Shown piece by piece: positions 7,035 to 14,685 of a stretch of DNA of 64,000 bases; positions within the stretch are counted from its first letter, which is position 1, and each line of letters starts with the position of its first letter. The DNA lies in contig QORU01000007.1 in assembly GCA_003574785.1 (NCBI GenBank), positions 186,001-250,000 on the forward strand, written 5' to 3'. This stretch comes from Taklimakanibacter deserti (lineage in GTDB: Bacteria; Pseudomonadota; Alphaproteobacteria; Rhizobiales; Aestuariivirgaceae). Below the pieces are notes generated by a model. That model was not told the DNA's origin, did no database searches, and saw only the letters and a program-made list of their open reading frames with translations. The translations under genes and the position numbers were made by a program.

Positions 7035-9125
7035 ATGTCACCCATTAAACGCACGAACGCCGCGAAAGAGACCGGAGCGGGCGGCGAGCTCCACCAGAGA
7101 GCCAAAGCTTCCAGTAACGAGCTCACCACCAACCAGGGAATTGTCGTTTCGGACAATCAGAATTCTCTAAAGGCCGGGCCTCGCGGTCCCACCCTTCTCG
7201 AAGATTTCATGCTGCGTGAGAAAATCACGCATTTCGACCACGAGCGTATTCCGGAGAGAATCGTCCATGCGAGAGGCAGCGGCGCGCATGGCGTTTTCCG
7301 ACCGACAAAGTCCCTGTCGCATTTGACCAGAGCGGCTTTCCTGCAAGACCCGAAAAAAGAAACCGAGGTCTTCGTTCGCTTTTCTACGGTGGCAGGCGGT
7401 GCCGGATCGGTGGACCTGCCGCGCGACGTGCGCGGCTTTGCAGTCAAGTTCTATACGGAAGAAGGCAATTTCGACCTTGTCGGCAACAATATCCCGGTTT
7501 TCTTCATCCAGGATGCCGTCAAATTTCCCGACCTCGTCCACTCGGTGAAAATGGAACCGGACCGCGGTTTCCCGCAGAATGCCTCCGCTCACGATACCTT
7601 CTGGGACTTCGTCTCGCTGATGCCCGAAAGCATGCACATGCTGATGTGGGTCATGTCCGACCGTGCCATTCCCCGGTCATTCCGGATGATCGAGGGCTTC
7701 GGCGTCAATACTTTCCGGCTTGTCAACGAAAGGGGGGAGAGTCGTTTCGTGAAATTCCACTGGCGGCCAGTCCTCGGGGCGGCCTCGGTGATCTGGGATG
7801 AGGCGGTCAAAATCAATGGCGCAGACCAGGACTTCCACCGCCGCGATCTGTGGGAAGCGATCGATAAGAGCAATTTTCCGGAATACGATTTCTGTGTCCA
7901 GGTCGTCGACGAAGAAGCGGCTGGAGAGCTCGACTTCGACATCCTCGATGCGACCAAGCTGATCCCCGAGGAAACCGTCCCTCTCGAGGTCGTCGGCCGG
8001 CTCACATTGAACCGCAACCCCGACAATTTCTTTGCCGAGACCGAACAGGTCGCGTTTCACCCGGCCAATATCGTGCCGGGAATCGAGTTTTCCGACGACC
8101 CCTTGCTGCAAGGGCGGTTGTTCTCCTATCTCGACACCCAGCTGTCCCGCCTCGGGGGCGCCAACTTCCATGAGATTCCGGTCAACCGCCCGCGTTGTCC
8201 GATGCGCAATTTCCAGCGCGACGGCATGCGGCGCATCGATGTTCCGAAGGGACGGGTCGCCTATGAGCCCAATAGTCTCGGCGGTGATGGACCCAGGGAA
8301 TCCCAGGAAGGCTTCGTCACGCATCCGACCGGCGACATCGGAAGCGAGAAGGTGAGGATCCGGTCCGAGACCTTCAAGGACCATTACAGCCAGGCGCGCT
8401 TGTTCTTCAATTCGATGACCGAGCCCGAACGCCGGCACATAGTGAGCGCCTTCGCGTTCGAATTGGGAAAGGTAGAGACGCCGGCCATCAGAAAACGGAT
8501 GCTTGGCCATCTGGCCATCATCGACAAGGCTCTTTGCGCAGGCGTGAGCAAGGCACTCGGAACAAATGAAATCGATCCGATCAAGCCGGCGATCGAGCCG
8601 CGAGATCTCGCACCTTCGCCCGCTCTGAGCCTTGTGCAGAAAGCGCCCGCCACCATCAAAGGGCGCAAGATCGGCGTTCTTCTGTCGAACGGGGTTGACG
8701 GCTCACTCGTGAAGCAACTGAGGAAGGCCGTCGAGGCTGAGGGGGCAGTGCTGGCCGTGGTCTGTCGAAAAATCAGCGGCGTAGTTCTTGCGGACAAGTC
8801 AAAGCTGCCCGCCGACCAAGCTCTTTCGGCAGCGCCTTCCGTGTTTTTCGACGCTGTCGTGCTGTTGACCAGCGAAGCCGGCAATAGCGACCTGCAGGAT
8901 GAGGCGGCCGCCATCGACTGGATCAGGGATGCCTATGGGCATCTAAAAACTCTGGGATTCAGCCAGCCAGCTTATGAATTGCTGGCCAAGGCGGGCTTGG
9001 GAGATCGGCTGGATGAGGGCTTCATAAAGCTCGATGGAAACCAGGGCAGCATGGACCGCTTCATCGAAAGTTGCAAAAGGCAGAGAATTTGGGACCGAGA
9101 ATCGCTCGTCAGAGGCGCCGGCTAG
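7035..9125 (+). CDS. katE: Large-subunit monofunctional haem catalase (HPII/KatE type)
   Basis: 696 residues, splitting hydrogen peroxide to water and oxygen. The ATG at 7035 has GAGGAGAGG just upstream. Catalytic His78 sits in IVHARGSGAHG, the distal Asn at 151-152 in DLVGNNIPVFF, and the proximal haem-ligand Tyr365 in RLFSYLDTQ. The length and the C-terminal flavodoxin/GATase1-like domain (about 543-690, starting KGRKIGVLLSNGVDG) identify the large clade 2 enzymes. Monocistronic, and preceded by a perfect general-stress promoter. Stationary-phase or stress induction is the expected pattern for this class. Confidence 0.96.
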   Translation: MSPIKRTNAAKETGAGGELHQRAKASSNELTTNQGIVVSDNQNSLKAGPRGPTLLEDFMLREKITHFDHERIPERIVHARGSGAHGVFRPTKSLSHLTRAAFLQDPKKETEVFVRFSTVAGGAGSVDLPRDVRGFAVKFYTEEGNFDLVGNNIPVFFIQDAVKFPDLVHSVKMEPDRGFPQNASAHDTFWDFVSLMPESMHMLMWVMSDRAIPRSFRMIEGFGVNTFRLVNERGESRFVKFHWRPVLGAASVIWDEAVKINGADQDFHRRDLWEAIDKSNFPEYDFCVQVVDEEAAGELDFDILDATKLIPEETVPLEVVGRLTLNRNPDNFFAETEQVAFHPANIVPGIEFSDDPLLQGRLFSYLDTQLSRLGGANFHEIPVNRPRCPMRNFQRDGMRRIDVPKGRVAYEPNSLGGDGPRESQEGFVTHPTGDIGSEKVRIRSETFKDHYSQARLFFNSMTEPERRHIVSAFAFELGKVETPAIRKRMLGHLAIIDKALCAGVSKALGTNEIDPIKPAIEPRDLAPSPALSLVQKAPATIKGRKIGVLLSNGVDGSLVKQLRKAVEAEGAVLAVVCRKISGVVLADKSKLPADQALSAAPSVFFDAVVLLTSEAGNSDLQDEAAAIDWIRDAYGHLKTLGFSQPAYELLAKAGLGDRLDEGFIKLDGNQGSMDRFIESCKRQRIWDRESLVRGAG

Positions 9126-9162
9126 CAGAGTGGCCCAATCTTTGGCGATCTGTCAGCGCACA

Positions 9163-9197
9163 GGGAATCAGCAGGGGCCGTCTCCCTGCCGATTCCC
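9163..9197. repeat. Imperfect inverted repeat after the catalase gene
   Basis: GGGAATC-A-GCAGGG, a 7-base loop, then CCCTGC-C-GATTCCC: 13 paired bases with one A/C mismatch. There is no T-run, so it is not a classical terminator, but it may act as a 3' stabilising hairpin between the convergent genes. Confidence 0.6.
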
Positions 9198-9234
9198 ACA
9201 CCACGCTCAGATGGGGGCTGAGCAATGGCGTGAT

Positions 9235-9477
9235 TCAGGCGGCATCCTTCTCTCTTGGCATTTCGTCCAAGGCGCCTAACAGCCGGTCCATCTCACCAAG
9301 CCAAATTTTCCGCGATTGCTCGAAGGAATCCAGAAGCATTCCGGCTTGGGTGGCTTCATGGCCTCTGGCCGTCAGGGAGGCGACGAGGCGGCGCTGGGCG
9401 TCAATGATGTCCTCGCTGTGCTCAATCTGCCGCTTGATTTCCGTCAATTGCCGCAGCAGTTCTGATCTTGTCCGCAT
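9235..9477 (-). CDS. Small coiled-coil hypothetical protein
   Basis: 80 residues, highly charged, predicted as two long amphipathic helices (LLRQLTEIKRQIEHSEDIID and MLLDSFEQSRKIWLGEMDRL). There is no signal peptide, membrane segment or cysteine. It lies convergent with katE. I do not recognise a family; small helical proteins of this kind occur widely in rhizobial stress regions. Confidence 0.6.
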   Translation of the reverse strand: MRTRSELLRQLTEIKRQIEHSEDIIDAQRRLVASLTARGHEATQAGMLLDSFEQSRKIWLGEMDRLLGALDEMPREKDAA

Positions 9478-10071
9478 GGTTGAAGGCTACGGCAGATCTG
9501 CCGCAAGGCGATTAACATAGGATATGCGCGCCGCCGGAAATTGCTTGCTTGATGCTCTTGCGAAGCGTGGTGCCGGACTGGCACCGGATTGGGCATCAGG
9601 GGAAGATGGTCAGATCACCGGTTGAGGCAGCTCAACCTCTAGCGGTCACTCCTTGGTATCGACGCCAATGCGGTCAGCGGCGACGGCCTATGGATCTGAA
9701 GCAGTGCGGCGGTGTCTGGAATTGCCGCCCGCGCATCATTGATCGATGCGTAGGCGCGACTAACCTGGTCCCGATGCTCGGGGCCCTTCGAAGCTTCCGC
9801 AATCGGATCATTGCTCAAGGTCTGCTCCAGAGGTTTTGCCGCTCGGGTGTGGGGCTTTGCCATTCGATGGACGAAGGGCTCGCCTCAAAAGTTCCCTTAC
9901 CGGAACCCGGTTTTGGTCCAGCGCTGGAAAGTTGCAATCGCGGAACGCTTGTTAAGGTCGACCTGGAAACCCGTGAGCTGGGGGCGGATCGCGCCGTGGG
10001 GGACCTTGCCCATTCGCCCGAGCCGCAAATAACATGGCGGAAGACCTCCGGGGGCGGCGGAGGGACGGCTT
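9478..10071. other. 594-base interval without a convincing gene
   Basis: Open frames exist on both strands, but none combines a ribosome site with protein-like composition. The best candidate is a 74-codon minus-strand frame ending at 9639 (start 9863, MAKPHTRAAKPLEQTLSN). It has no ribosome site and no recognisable domain. The interval may be decayed coding DNA. Confidence 0.4.
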
Positions 10072-10278
10072 ATGCTGAGAAATTTTCTGACGATCGACGA
10101 AGGCCGACACAAGTTCATGGGCCGCTTCCTGATGGAACTCGATTATGCGGTGATTGTGAAGATCAGCACATTCAAGGTCTTGCGCGACAAAGCGGGCCTC
10201 ACGGTTGGCGATGAAATCCCGGTCGACAAGCTCGACGCCTGGATCAGGAAACGCGAGAAGCTAGAGCGCGAGGCCTAG
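10072..10278 (+). CDS. Small hypothetical protein
   Basis: 68 residues. GGAGG lies about nine bases before the ATG at 10072. The chain is basic-acidic mixed with beta-like strands (RFLMELDYAVIVKISTFKVL) then a helical tail (DKLDAWIRKREKLEREA). There is a faint resemblance to DUF1488-type small proteins, but not enough to name it. First of five small same-strand genes ending at the SRAP gene. Confidence 0.55.
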   Translation: MLRNFLTIDEGRHKFMGRFLMELDYAVIVKISTFKVLRDKAGLTVGDEIPVDKLDAWIRKREKLEREA

Positions 10279-10374
10279 GCCGCTTTTCGGCCGTCAGGAA
10301 AACCTACCTGTTGACTCCTATGCCTTCTCGTTCTTGAATTGTTCTCGTAAGTGAGAATGCGTAGGAGTAGCCCG

Positions 10375-10689
10375 ATGTCAGACCCAAAATATTTGGAGAC
10401 CCCAGAAAACCTCGAAACCCGCGCCTATTACAAGAAGCAGCACCTGAAAAAGGGAAGGGCCGGGCAGAACGATGTCATCCTGGCCGCGACCGAAATCTAT
10501 CAGACCGAGTTCGGCCATTGGTTCGAGGATGAAGGCTACGATGGTCTCTGGGAAGAGGCTGATGCGCTCTTTAGGAAGCACAGCCTTAAGGTGACGGACC
10601 CGAGCGCGCTGGTCGATCTCATCGTGACCGATCTGCATGGCGACAAAGGGATCAGCCATGGCGCTGAGCCGCCCGCCATCCGTTTCTAG
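10375..10689 (+). CDS. Small hypothetical protein
   Basis: 104 residues from the ATG at 10375, chosen because AGGAG lies seven bases upstream; an upstream GTG-type start at 10351 lacks one. Soluble and acidic, with helical character (DVILAATEIYQTEFGHWFED). No known motif. It overlaps the next gene by 32 bases. Confidence 0.6.
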   Translation: MSDPKYLETPENLETRAYYKKQHLKKGRAGQNDVILAATEIYQTEFGHWFEDEGYDGLWEEADALFRKHSLKVTDPSALVDLIVTDLHGDKGISHGAEPPAIRF

Positions 10690-10957
10690 CCCTCGCGATG
10701 AGGTGACGCTCGCTCAAGTCCAGCAGTTCAACTTGAATATGGTGCTGGAGTGCCAGTGGTGCGGGCACAAAAGGCTGATGGACGCCGGCAAGCTGCTCCT
10801 CAAATTCCCGCCGGAGATGACGATGAAGCAGCTTGCTGAAAGGGCGCGATGCAAAAACCGCGGATGTCCCGGCCGATCGGGTGCGGAAGTGCTGTTCCGC
10901 CTGGGCGACCGCAAAGACGACTGGTGGCCGCGCGTGCCGATCATAAGGGGGAGATAG
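10658..10957 (+). CDS. Small zinc-ribbon-like hypothetical protein
   Basis: 99 residues from the ATG at 10658; an in-frame ATG at 10637 is less likely. It contains CQWCGHKR (Cys-x2-Cys) and, about 45 residues later, CKNRGCPGR (Cys-x4-Cys), a plausible four-cysteine zinc site. The remainder is basic. Such proteins often bind nucleic acid; that is inference. It overlaps the upstream gene and is one base from the next. Confidence 0.6.
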   Translation: MALSRPPSVSSPRDEVTLAQVQQFNLNMVLECQWCGHKRLMDAGKLLLKFPPEMTMKQLAERARCKNRGCPGRSGAEVLFRLGDRKDDWWPRVPIIRGR

Positions 10958-10958
10958 A

Positions 10959-11237
10959 ATGGCGAAAGGACGGTGGTCGCGTTGGGGGCGTGGAGGCTGC
11001 GAGGGCTACACGCTCGATCTCGGAAGTTTCATCAACTTCTCTGTCATCCGCAGATCGACCGGCGGCCCGGCACCGGATTATTTCGAGCTGACCTCGCATA
11101 CCCGCAAGATCAAGAGCTTTCCCAGCGCCAAAGACGGAATGGACTATGCGGAAAAGGAGCTTGAGTCAGGAATGACCGCCATGCTTGAAGATTGGGAGCT
11201 TTACAAAGCCCACAGGGTCAAGCGGCGGAAATCCTGA
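10959..11237 (+). CDS. Small basic hypothetical protein
   Basis: 92 residues, rich in Arg/Lys/Trp at both ends (KGRWSRWGRGGCEGYTLDL and HRVKRRKS). GGGGGAGATAGA precedes the ATG. No recognised domain. The stop is directly followed by the ATG of the SRAP gene, so the two are likely co-translated. Confidence 0.6.
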   Translation: MAKGRWSRWGRGGCEGYTLDLGSFINFSVIRRSTGGPAPDYFELTSHTRKIKSFPSAKDGMDYAEKELESGMTAMLEDWELYKAHRVKRRKS

Positions 11238-11885
11238 ATGTGCAATACCTATAATCTGCGCGGGAACATGAAGCAGCTCGCTCTCTTCGCCAATGCCGAG
11301 CCGCCGCCGGACGTGGAAATCAACTATGAGAGCATCCACCCGGACTATGTTGCTCCCGTCATCCGCAGATCGCCAGGCGCCAGCCAACTCGAAATCACGA
11401 TGATGCGTTGGGGCTTTCCATCACTCCCCGGCCGACGCGAGTTCATGACGAATGCGCGTTCACTCAGCATGTCGCTTTGGCGCCCCTGGCTTGGCGTCGA
11501 GCATCGCTGCCTTGTGCCAGCGACAAGCTTTGCCGAATGGACGCCTGAGCCGAACCCGGTGACCGGCAAGAAGGAAACCGTCTGGTTCGGCCTCAACTCG
11601 AACCGCTCTCCCTACATGTTCGCCGGCCTGTGGCGGGAATGGACCGGGACGCGCGGCACTAAAAAGGCGCCGGTTGAGGGAACGCATCTCCTTTTTACCT
11701 TCCTGACGACCGAGCCGAACAACAACGTCAAACCCGTCCACTCAAAGTCCATGCCGGTTATCTTGCGCAACATCGAGGAGTGGAATGCCTGGCTCACGCT
11801 CCCGATCGAAGAGGCCAAGGAGATGCAAAAGCCCCTACCCGACGATGCAATAGAGATCGTGGCAAGGGGGACAAAAGGTGATTGA
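11238..11885 (+). CDS. SRAP-domain protein (YedK/HMCES family)
   Basis: 215 residues. Starts Met-Cys-Asn, so removal of Met exposes Cys2, the nucleophile that covalently captures abasic sites in single-stranded DNA. The other active-site residues are present: Asn72 in MTNAR, Glu100 in SFAEW and His168 in KPVHSKSMPVIL. Length is normal for the family. The gene closes a string of tiny genes, a setting often seen in phage or mobile DNA-repair clusters. Function: protection of abasic sites by DNA-protein crosslink formation. Confidence 0.9.
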   Translation: MCNTYNLRGNMKQLALFANAEPPPDVEINYESIHPDYVAPVIRRSPGASQLEITMMRWGFPSLPGRREFMTNARSLSMSLWRPWLGVEHRCLVPATSFAEWTPEPNPVTGKKETVWFGLNSNRSPYMFAGLWREWTGTRGTKKAPVEGTHLLFTFLTTEPNNNVKPVHSKSMPVILRNIEEWNAWLTLPIEEAKEMQKPLPDDAIEIVARGTKGD

Positions 11886-12040
11886 TTTTCGCCCCGCCCA
11901 ATCGCGACGATTTTCCGAGAGGAAGCCCAGCCGAAAGCGGGCCCATTGCTGACGGAGTATCGCTTAATTCGCAAAGCGGTAGTTTCTACGATCTTGCTAA
12001 TAGAAGTCCGGACGTTGAGCCCATTTCCTGCTACGACCGG

Positions 12041-12646
12041 CTAATTGACTCGCTCATATGGCCACAACTCTCTTTTCTTATTCGTCTTATTTGTCCTGTT
12101 GTCTGCTCTCTCCTCGGCCACACTGATCGTGTCGGACATTTGGTCTGCCAGAATAGCGGGCTTTTTATCTGTCTTGCGTTTTCTCTTGGCAAGCACCGCG
12201 GCCGCGTTTGGCTTCTTGTCTGCTTTCGCCGTGATAACGATGGTGGTGTTGGGCAGGCCGACTTCCTGCACCAAAGCAAAGAGCACCGCCGCATTGGCAG
12301 GATCCAGTCGCACGCAGCCATGTGAAGCGCGCTTCCCAAGCTTATCAATATGCTCCGTGCCATGGATCGCGTGGCCCAAGCGGGTGAAGAAAATGGAATT
12401 GGGCATAGGGGCATCGTCCCACTCCTCCGAGAAATGGTACTCCTCCATGCGGAATGGCGTGTATGTGCCGCCTGGCGTGCCATAGCCGGCCACCCCGGTC
12501 GATACAGGCCAGACATATTCCTGCCGGCCATCGACCATGACTGTCATTTCCTGGCTATGCTCATTGATGGTGACGACGACCCGCGCGGCAGAGGCAGGTC
12601 CAGCAATCATGATAATCAAAGCCGCCGTCAAAAGCCGAAGCCGCAT
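12041..12646 (-). CDS. L,D-transpeptidase (YkuD domain), exported
   Basis: 201 residues from the ATG at 12646. A signal peptide (RLLTAALIIMIAGPASA, residues 4-20) is followed by the YkuD domain. Its active site is HGTEHIDKLGKRASHGCVRL with catalytic Cys111. The substrate would be peptidoglycan stem peptides, forming 3-3 crosslinks or attaching proteins to the wall. The C-terminal 50 residues are unusually basic (AKRKRKTDKKP and further Lys/Arg), perhaps binding the wall or DNA. A stress-like promoter (GGAAC-N16-GGTT) lies 31 bases upstream. Confidence 0.88.
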   Translation of the reverse strand: MRLRLLTAALIIMIAGPASAARVVVTINEHSQEMTVMVDGRQEYVWPVSTGVAGYGTPGGTYTPFRMEEYHFSEEWDDAPMPNSIFFTRLGHAIHGTEHIDKLGKRASHGCVRLDPANAAVLFALVQEVGLPNTTIVITAKADKKPNAAAVLAKRKRKTDKKPAILADQMSDTISVAEERADNRTNKTNKKRELWPYERVN

Positions 12647-12676
12647 GTGCCATCCCTTACCCGCCCGTGAAGCTAC

Positions 12677-12701
12677 AACCGAGATAAACAGGGAAAGTTC
12701 C
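12677..12701 (-). promoter_or_regulatory. Candidate sigma-EcfG-like promoter, GGAAC-N16-GGTT
   Basis: On the minus strand, GGAAC at 12701-12697 and GGTT at 12680-12677. The -10 element is GGTT rather than CGTT, so the assignment is tentative. It faces the L,D-transpeptidase gene. Confidence 0.4.
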
Positions 12702-12844
12702 GATTCCTGGGTGTGCGAGGTCCCACCCTCCCCGACAGCGGTCAATGCAGCCTCCGAAACATAGGAAAGACCAGGCCAACCAGAAAAGCAATCGTCTTGC
12801 CAGCTCCCCCAGGCTCATACCACGCAGCGGTGCGAAACCGTACA

Positions 12845-12870
12845 GGAACCAATTATCGACGTTGCCGGTT
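12845..12870 (+). promoter_or_regulatory. Candidate sigma-EcfG-like promoter, GGAAC-N17-GGTT
   Basis: GGAAC at 12845-12849 and GGTT at 12867-12870, ending 43 bases before the PRC-barrel gene. The first base of the -10 element deviates from consensus. Confidence 0.4.
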
Positions 12871-12913
12871 TGAGGTGCGAGCGGTCGAACCTTGAACGCG
12901 AAGGAGATTCCCT

Positions 12914-13729
12914 ATGAAGCAACTTCTAGCCACCACAGCCTTATCATTTCTTTTACTTGCCGGCGCCGGCCATGCGGCCAACGTTTCCAAGATCACAACC
13001 TACCAACAACAGCCGACGGATATTCGGGCATCCAAGTTTATCGGAATGCGCGTCTATGCGACCGAAAAGGACATCGCCAGCGACACCTCAGCGAAACCGG
13101 GAAATGAAAAGGAATGGGACGATATCGGGGAAATCAACGATGTGATACTCGGCCGGAACGGCGAGGTCGAGGCTGTCGTCGTCGGCGTCGGGGGCTTCCT
13201 CGGGATGGGCGAAAAAGACGTTGCCGTTGCCATGAGGGATTTCAAATTCGTCAAGAAGGGCGATGATGAGAACGACTATTTCCTGGTGATCAACACAAAC
13301 AAGCAGATGCTCACGGATGCGCCCGCTTACGCCGCTTCGCAGACGACGACAGAGAGCCAAAAGGCCGACAACAGCACGGCCCCGTCCGGCTCGGACACGC
13401 GCACGGCACTCGTTCGGCCTGAGGTGAAACGTGAAGGCTACAGACAGCCTGAGACCAAGGAGCTTACATCCGAGACTCTGGTCGGCGCGCGGGTCTACGG
13501 CGCAAAGGACGAAGATGTCGGCGAAGTCGACAAACTGGTCCTCAACGCAGATGGCAGCGTCAAGCAGCTCGTCCTGGATATCGGCGGCTTCCTGGGCGTG
13601 GGTGAGCACCGGATTGCCGTGGCACTGGACCAGGTGAACATCATGCGCAACGAGAAAGGTGACGATGTTCGCGTGTATGTCAATTCGGACAAGGAAACTT
13701 TGAAGGCTCTCCCCACCTATAACGGGTGA
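12914..13729 (+). CDS. Exported protein with two PRC-barrel domains
   Basis: 271 residues. Residues 1-21 form a signal peptide (LLATTALSFLLLAGAGHAA). Two PRC-barrel repeats follow: residues about 38-115 (KFIGMRVYATEKD, DIGEINDVILGRNGEVEAVV, GGFLGMGEKDVAV) and about 190-265 (LVGARVYGAKDEDVGEVDKL, GGFLGVGEHRIAV). They are joined by a low-complexity linker. PRC-barrels are small beta folds found in photosynthetic reaction centres and RimM; secreted double copies like this are common stress proteins with unknown ligand. The stop is followed by a strong terminator. Confidence 0.88.
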   Translation: MKQLLATTALSFLLLAGAGHAANVSKITTYQQQPTDIRASKFIGMRVYATEKDIASDTSAKPGNEKEWDDIGEINDVILGRNGEVEAVVVGVGGFLGMGEKDVAVAMRDFKFVKKGDDENDYFLVINTNKQMLTDAPAYAASQTTTESQKADNSTAPSGSDTRTALVRPEVKREGYRQPETKELTSETLVGARVYGAKDEDVGEVDKLVLNADGSVKQLVLDIGGFLGVGEHRIAVALDQVNIMRNEKGDDVRVYVNSDKETLKALPTYNG

Positions 13730-13739
13730 ACACGGTGAG

Positions 13740-13765
13740 GGCGCGGGCGAATGTCCGCGCCTTTT
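13740..13765 (+). terminator. Rho-independent terminator of the PRC-barrel gene
   Basis: GGCGCGG, 8-base loop, CCGCGCC, then TTTT, 11 bases after the stop codon. Confidence 0.75.
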
Positions 13766-13852
13766 CAATTGCGCGAGCGGGCCGCTCCGCGAAGCCCTAG
13801 CAGCATTCGGTGGGGACTTCTTGCAAGGCGTCCGATTGATTGCTCAGTTGAT

Positions 13853-13891
13853 AAAAAAGGCCCGCACAGCATCGCCGTGCGGGCCTCTTTT
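13853..13891. terminator. Bidirectional terminator
   Basis: A perfect 9-bp stem, GGCCCGCAC / GTGCGGGCC, with a 9-base loop. It has AAAAAA on the left side and TCTTTT on the right, so it can stop transcription on both strands between the convergent PRC-barrel and 13903 genes. Confidence 0.85.
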
Positions 13892-13902
13892 GTTTCTGAG
13901 CC

Positions 13903-14211
13903 TCAGTCGATCTGAATGGTAACGCCGGGCTTACGATATGGCCTGTACTGACCGTAATAAGGCTCCTTGTACGACCGATAGCGCTTTTTGGTATAATAAC
14001 GCCCGCATTTCACGTCGTTGCTGACGCGACAATGACGCGACCACCAACGCTTTGATTTCTTCTTATTGCCTATATTGACGATATGGCTGTCACTATTCGT
14101 CTGAATTTGCACCGGCGCCGCGACGGGCGCCGCCTGGCTCGCCACCGGCATGGCAAAACCGACGCTGGCCGCGACTGCCGTGCCTATGGCCAATGCTTTG
14201 ATGCTGAACAC
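13903..14211 (-). CDS. Small exported basic protein
   Basis: 102 residues starting at GTG 14211, chosen because AAGGAGG lies immediately upstream; the longer ATG-type frame has no ribosome site. Signal peptide residues 1-27 (ALAIGTAVAASVGFAMPVAS). The mature part is Arg/Lys/Tyr-rich (KKKSKRWWSRHCRVSND, KKRYRSYKEPYYGQYRPYR) with a Cys pair. No known domain. A perfect stress promoter lies 86 bases upstream. Confidence 0.75.
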   Translation of the reverse strand: MFSIKALAIGTAVAASVGFAMPVASQAAPVAAPVQIQTNSDSHIVNIGNKKKSKRWWSRHCRVSNDVKCGRYYTKKRYRSYKEPYYGQYRPYRKPGVTIQID

Positions 14212-14296
14212 AATAAGGTCCTCCTTATTATTCTGGCTGAAGCGGGACGCCCCGAGGAACACGGCCTTTGGCCGATACGCGGCATCTGCATAAAAC

Positions 14297-14321
14297 AACG
14301 TGTGTCAAAAGGGATCGTTCC
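14297..14321 (-). promoter_or_regulatory. Sigma-EcfG promoter, GGAAC-N16-CGTT
   Basis: Minus strand: GGAAC at 14321-14317 and CGTT at 14300-14297. A perfect match to the consensus, facing the GTG-initiated secreted protein gene. Confidence 0.7.
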
Positions 14322-14383
14322 GATGCCTTCGTGGAACGAGTTCCCGCATCAAGACGCGAAGCCTGCGAATGACAGCCAGACGG

Positions 14384-14623
14384 TCAGATCCTTCGTGCGG
14401 CAAAACTGATCTCGGCGAGCGTCCCCAGCGCGACCGCAAATATGATCTTGTAAACGCCCTGGTCAATCTGTGTTCCGATCGGGACGGGACTCGAATACCG
14501 ACTTAACACGTCCTCTATCGGTCCAATCATGCCTTGACCAATCCCAACGCCTATCAAGATCTGCAAGACACCAAAAACAAGAACGGCAAACGCCGCGATC
14601 CAAGTCATTCGCGTGAAAAACAT
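14384..14623 (-). CDS. Small two-helix membrane protein
   Basis: 79 residues from the ATG at 14623, chosen for AAGGAG a few bases upstream; in-frame starts at 14638 and 14686 are alternatives. Two hydrophobic segments (WIAAFAVLVFGVLQILIGVG and KIIFAVALGTLAEISFA) flank a short polar loop with IGPIEDVLSRY. No recognised family. It directly follows the BrkB-type gene on the same strand and is probably in its operon. Confidence 0.6.
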   Translation of the reverse strand: MFFTRMTWIAAFAVLVFGVLQILIGVGIGQGMIGPIEDVLSRYSSPVPIGTQIDQGVYKIIFAVALGTLAEISFAARRI

Positions 14624-14685
14624 CTCCGTCTCCTTCATCGGCCGAAGCCTTCCCCCTCGCCGTGACGCTGCCAAGCATGACTTCA

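Noticed and set aside
9549..10214. A 221-codon plus-strand frame across the 9478-10071 gap
   Set aside because: Composition is Arg/Cys/Trp-rich and irregular, with no ribosome site and no domain; it also overlaps the better-supported gene at 10072.
14461..14500. A T-loop-like sequence (GTATTCGAGTCCCG on the minus strand) as a tRNA end
   Set aside because: No acceptor stem, anticodon arm or CCA context; it lies in the coding sequence of a membrane protein.
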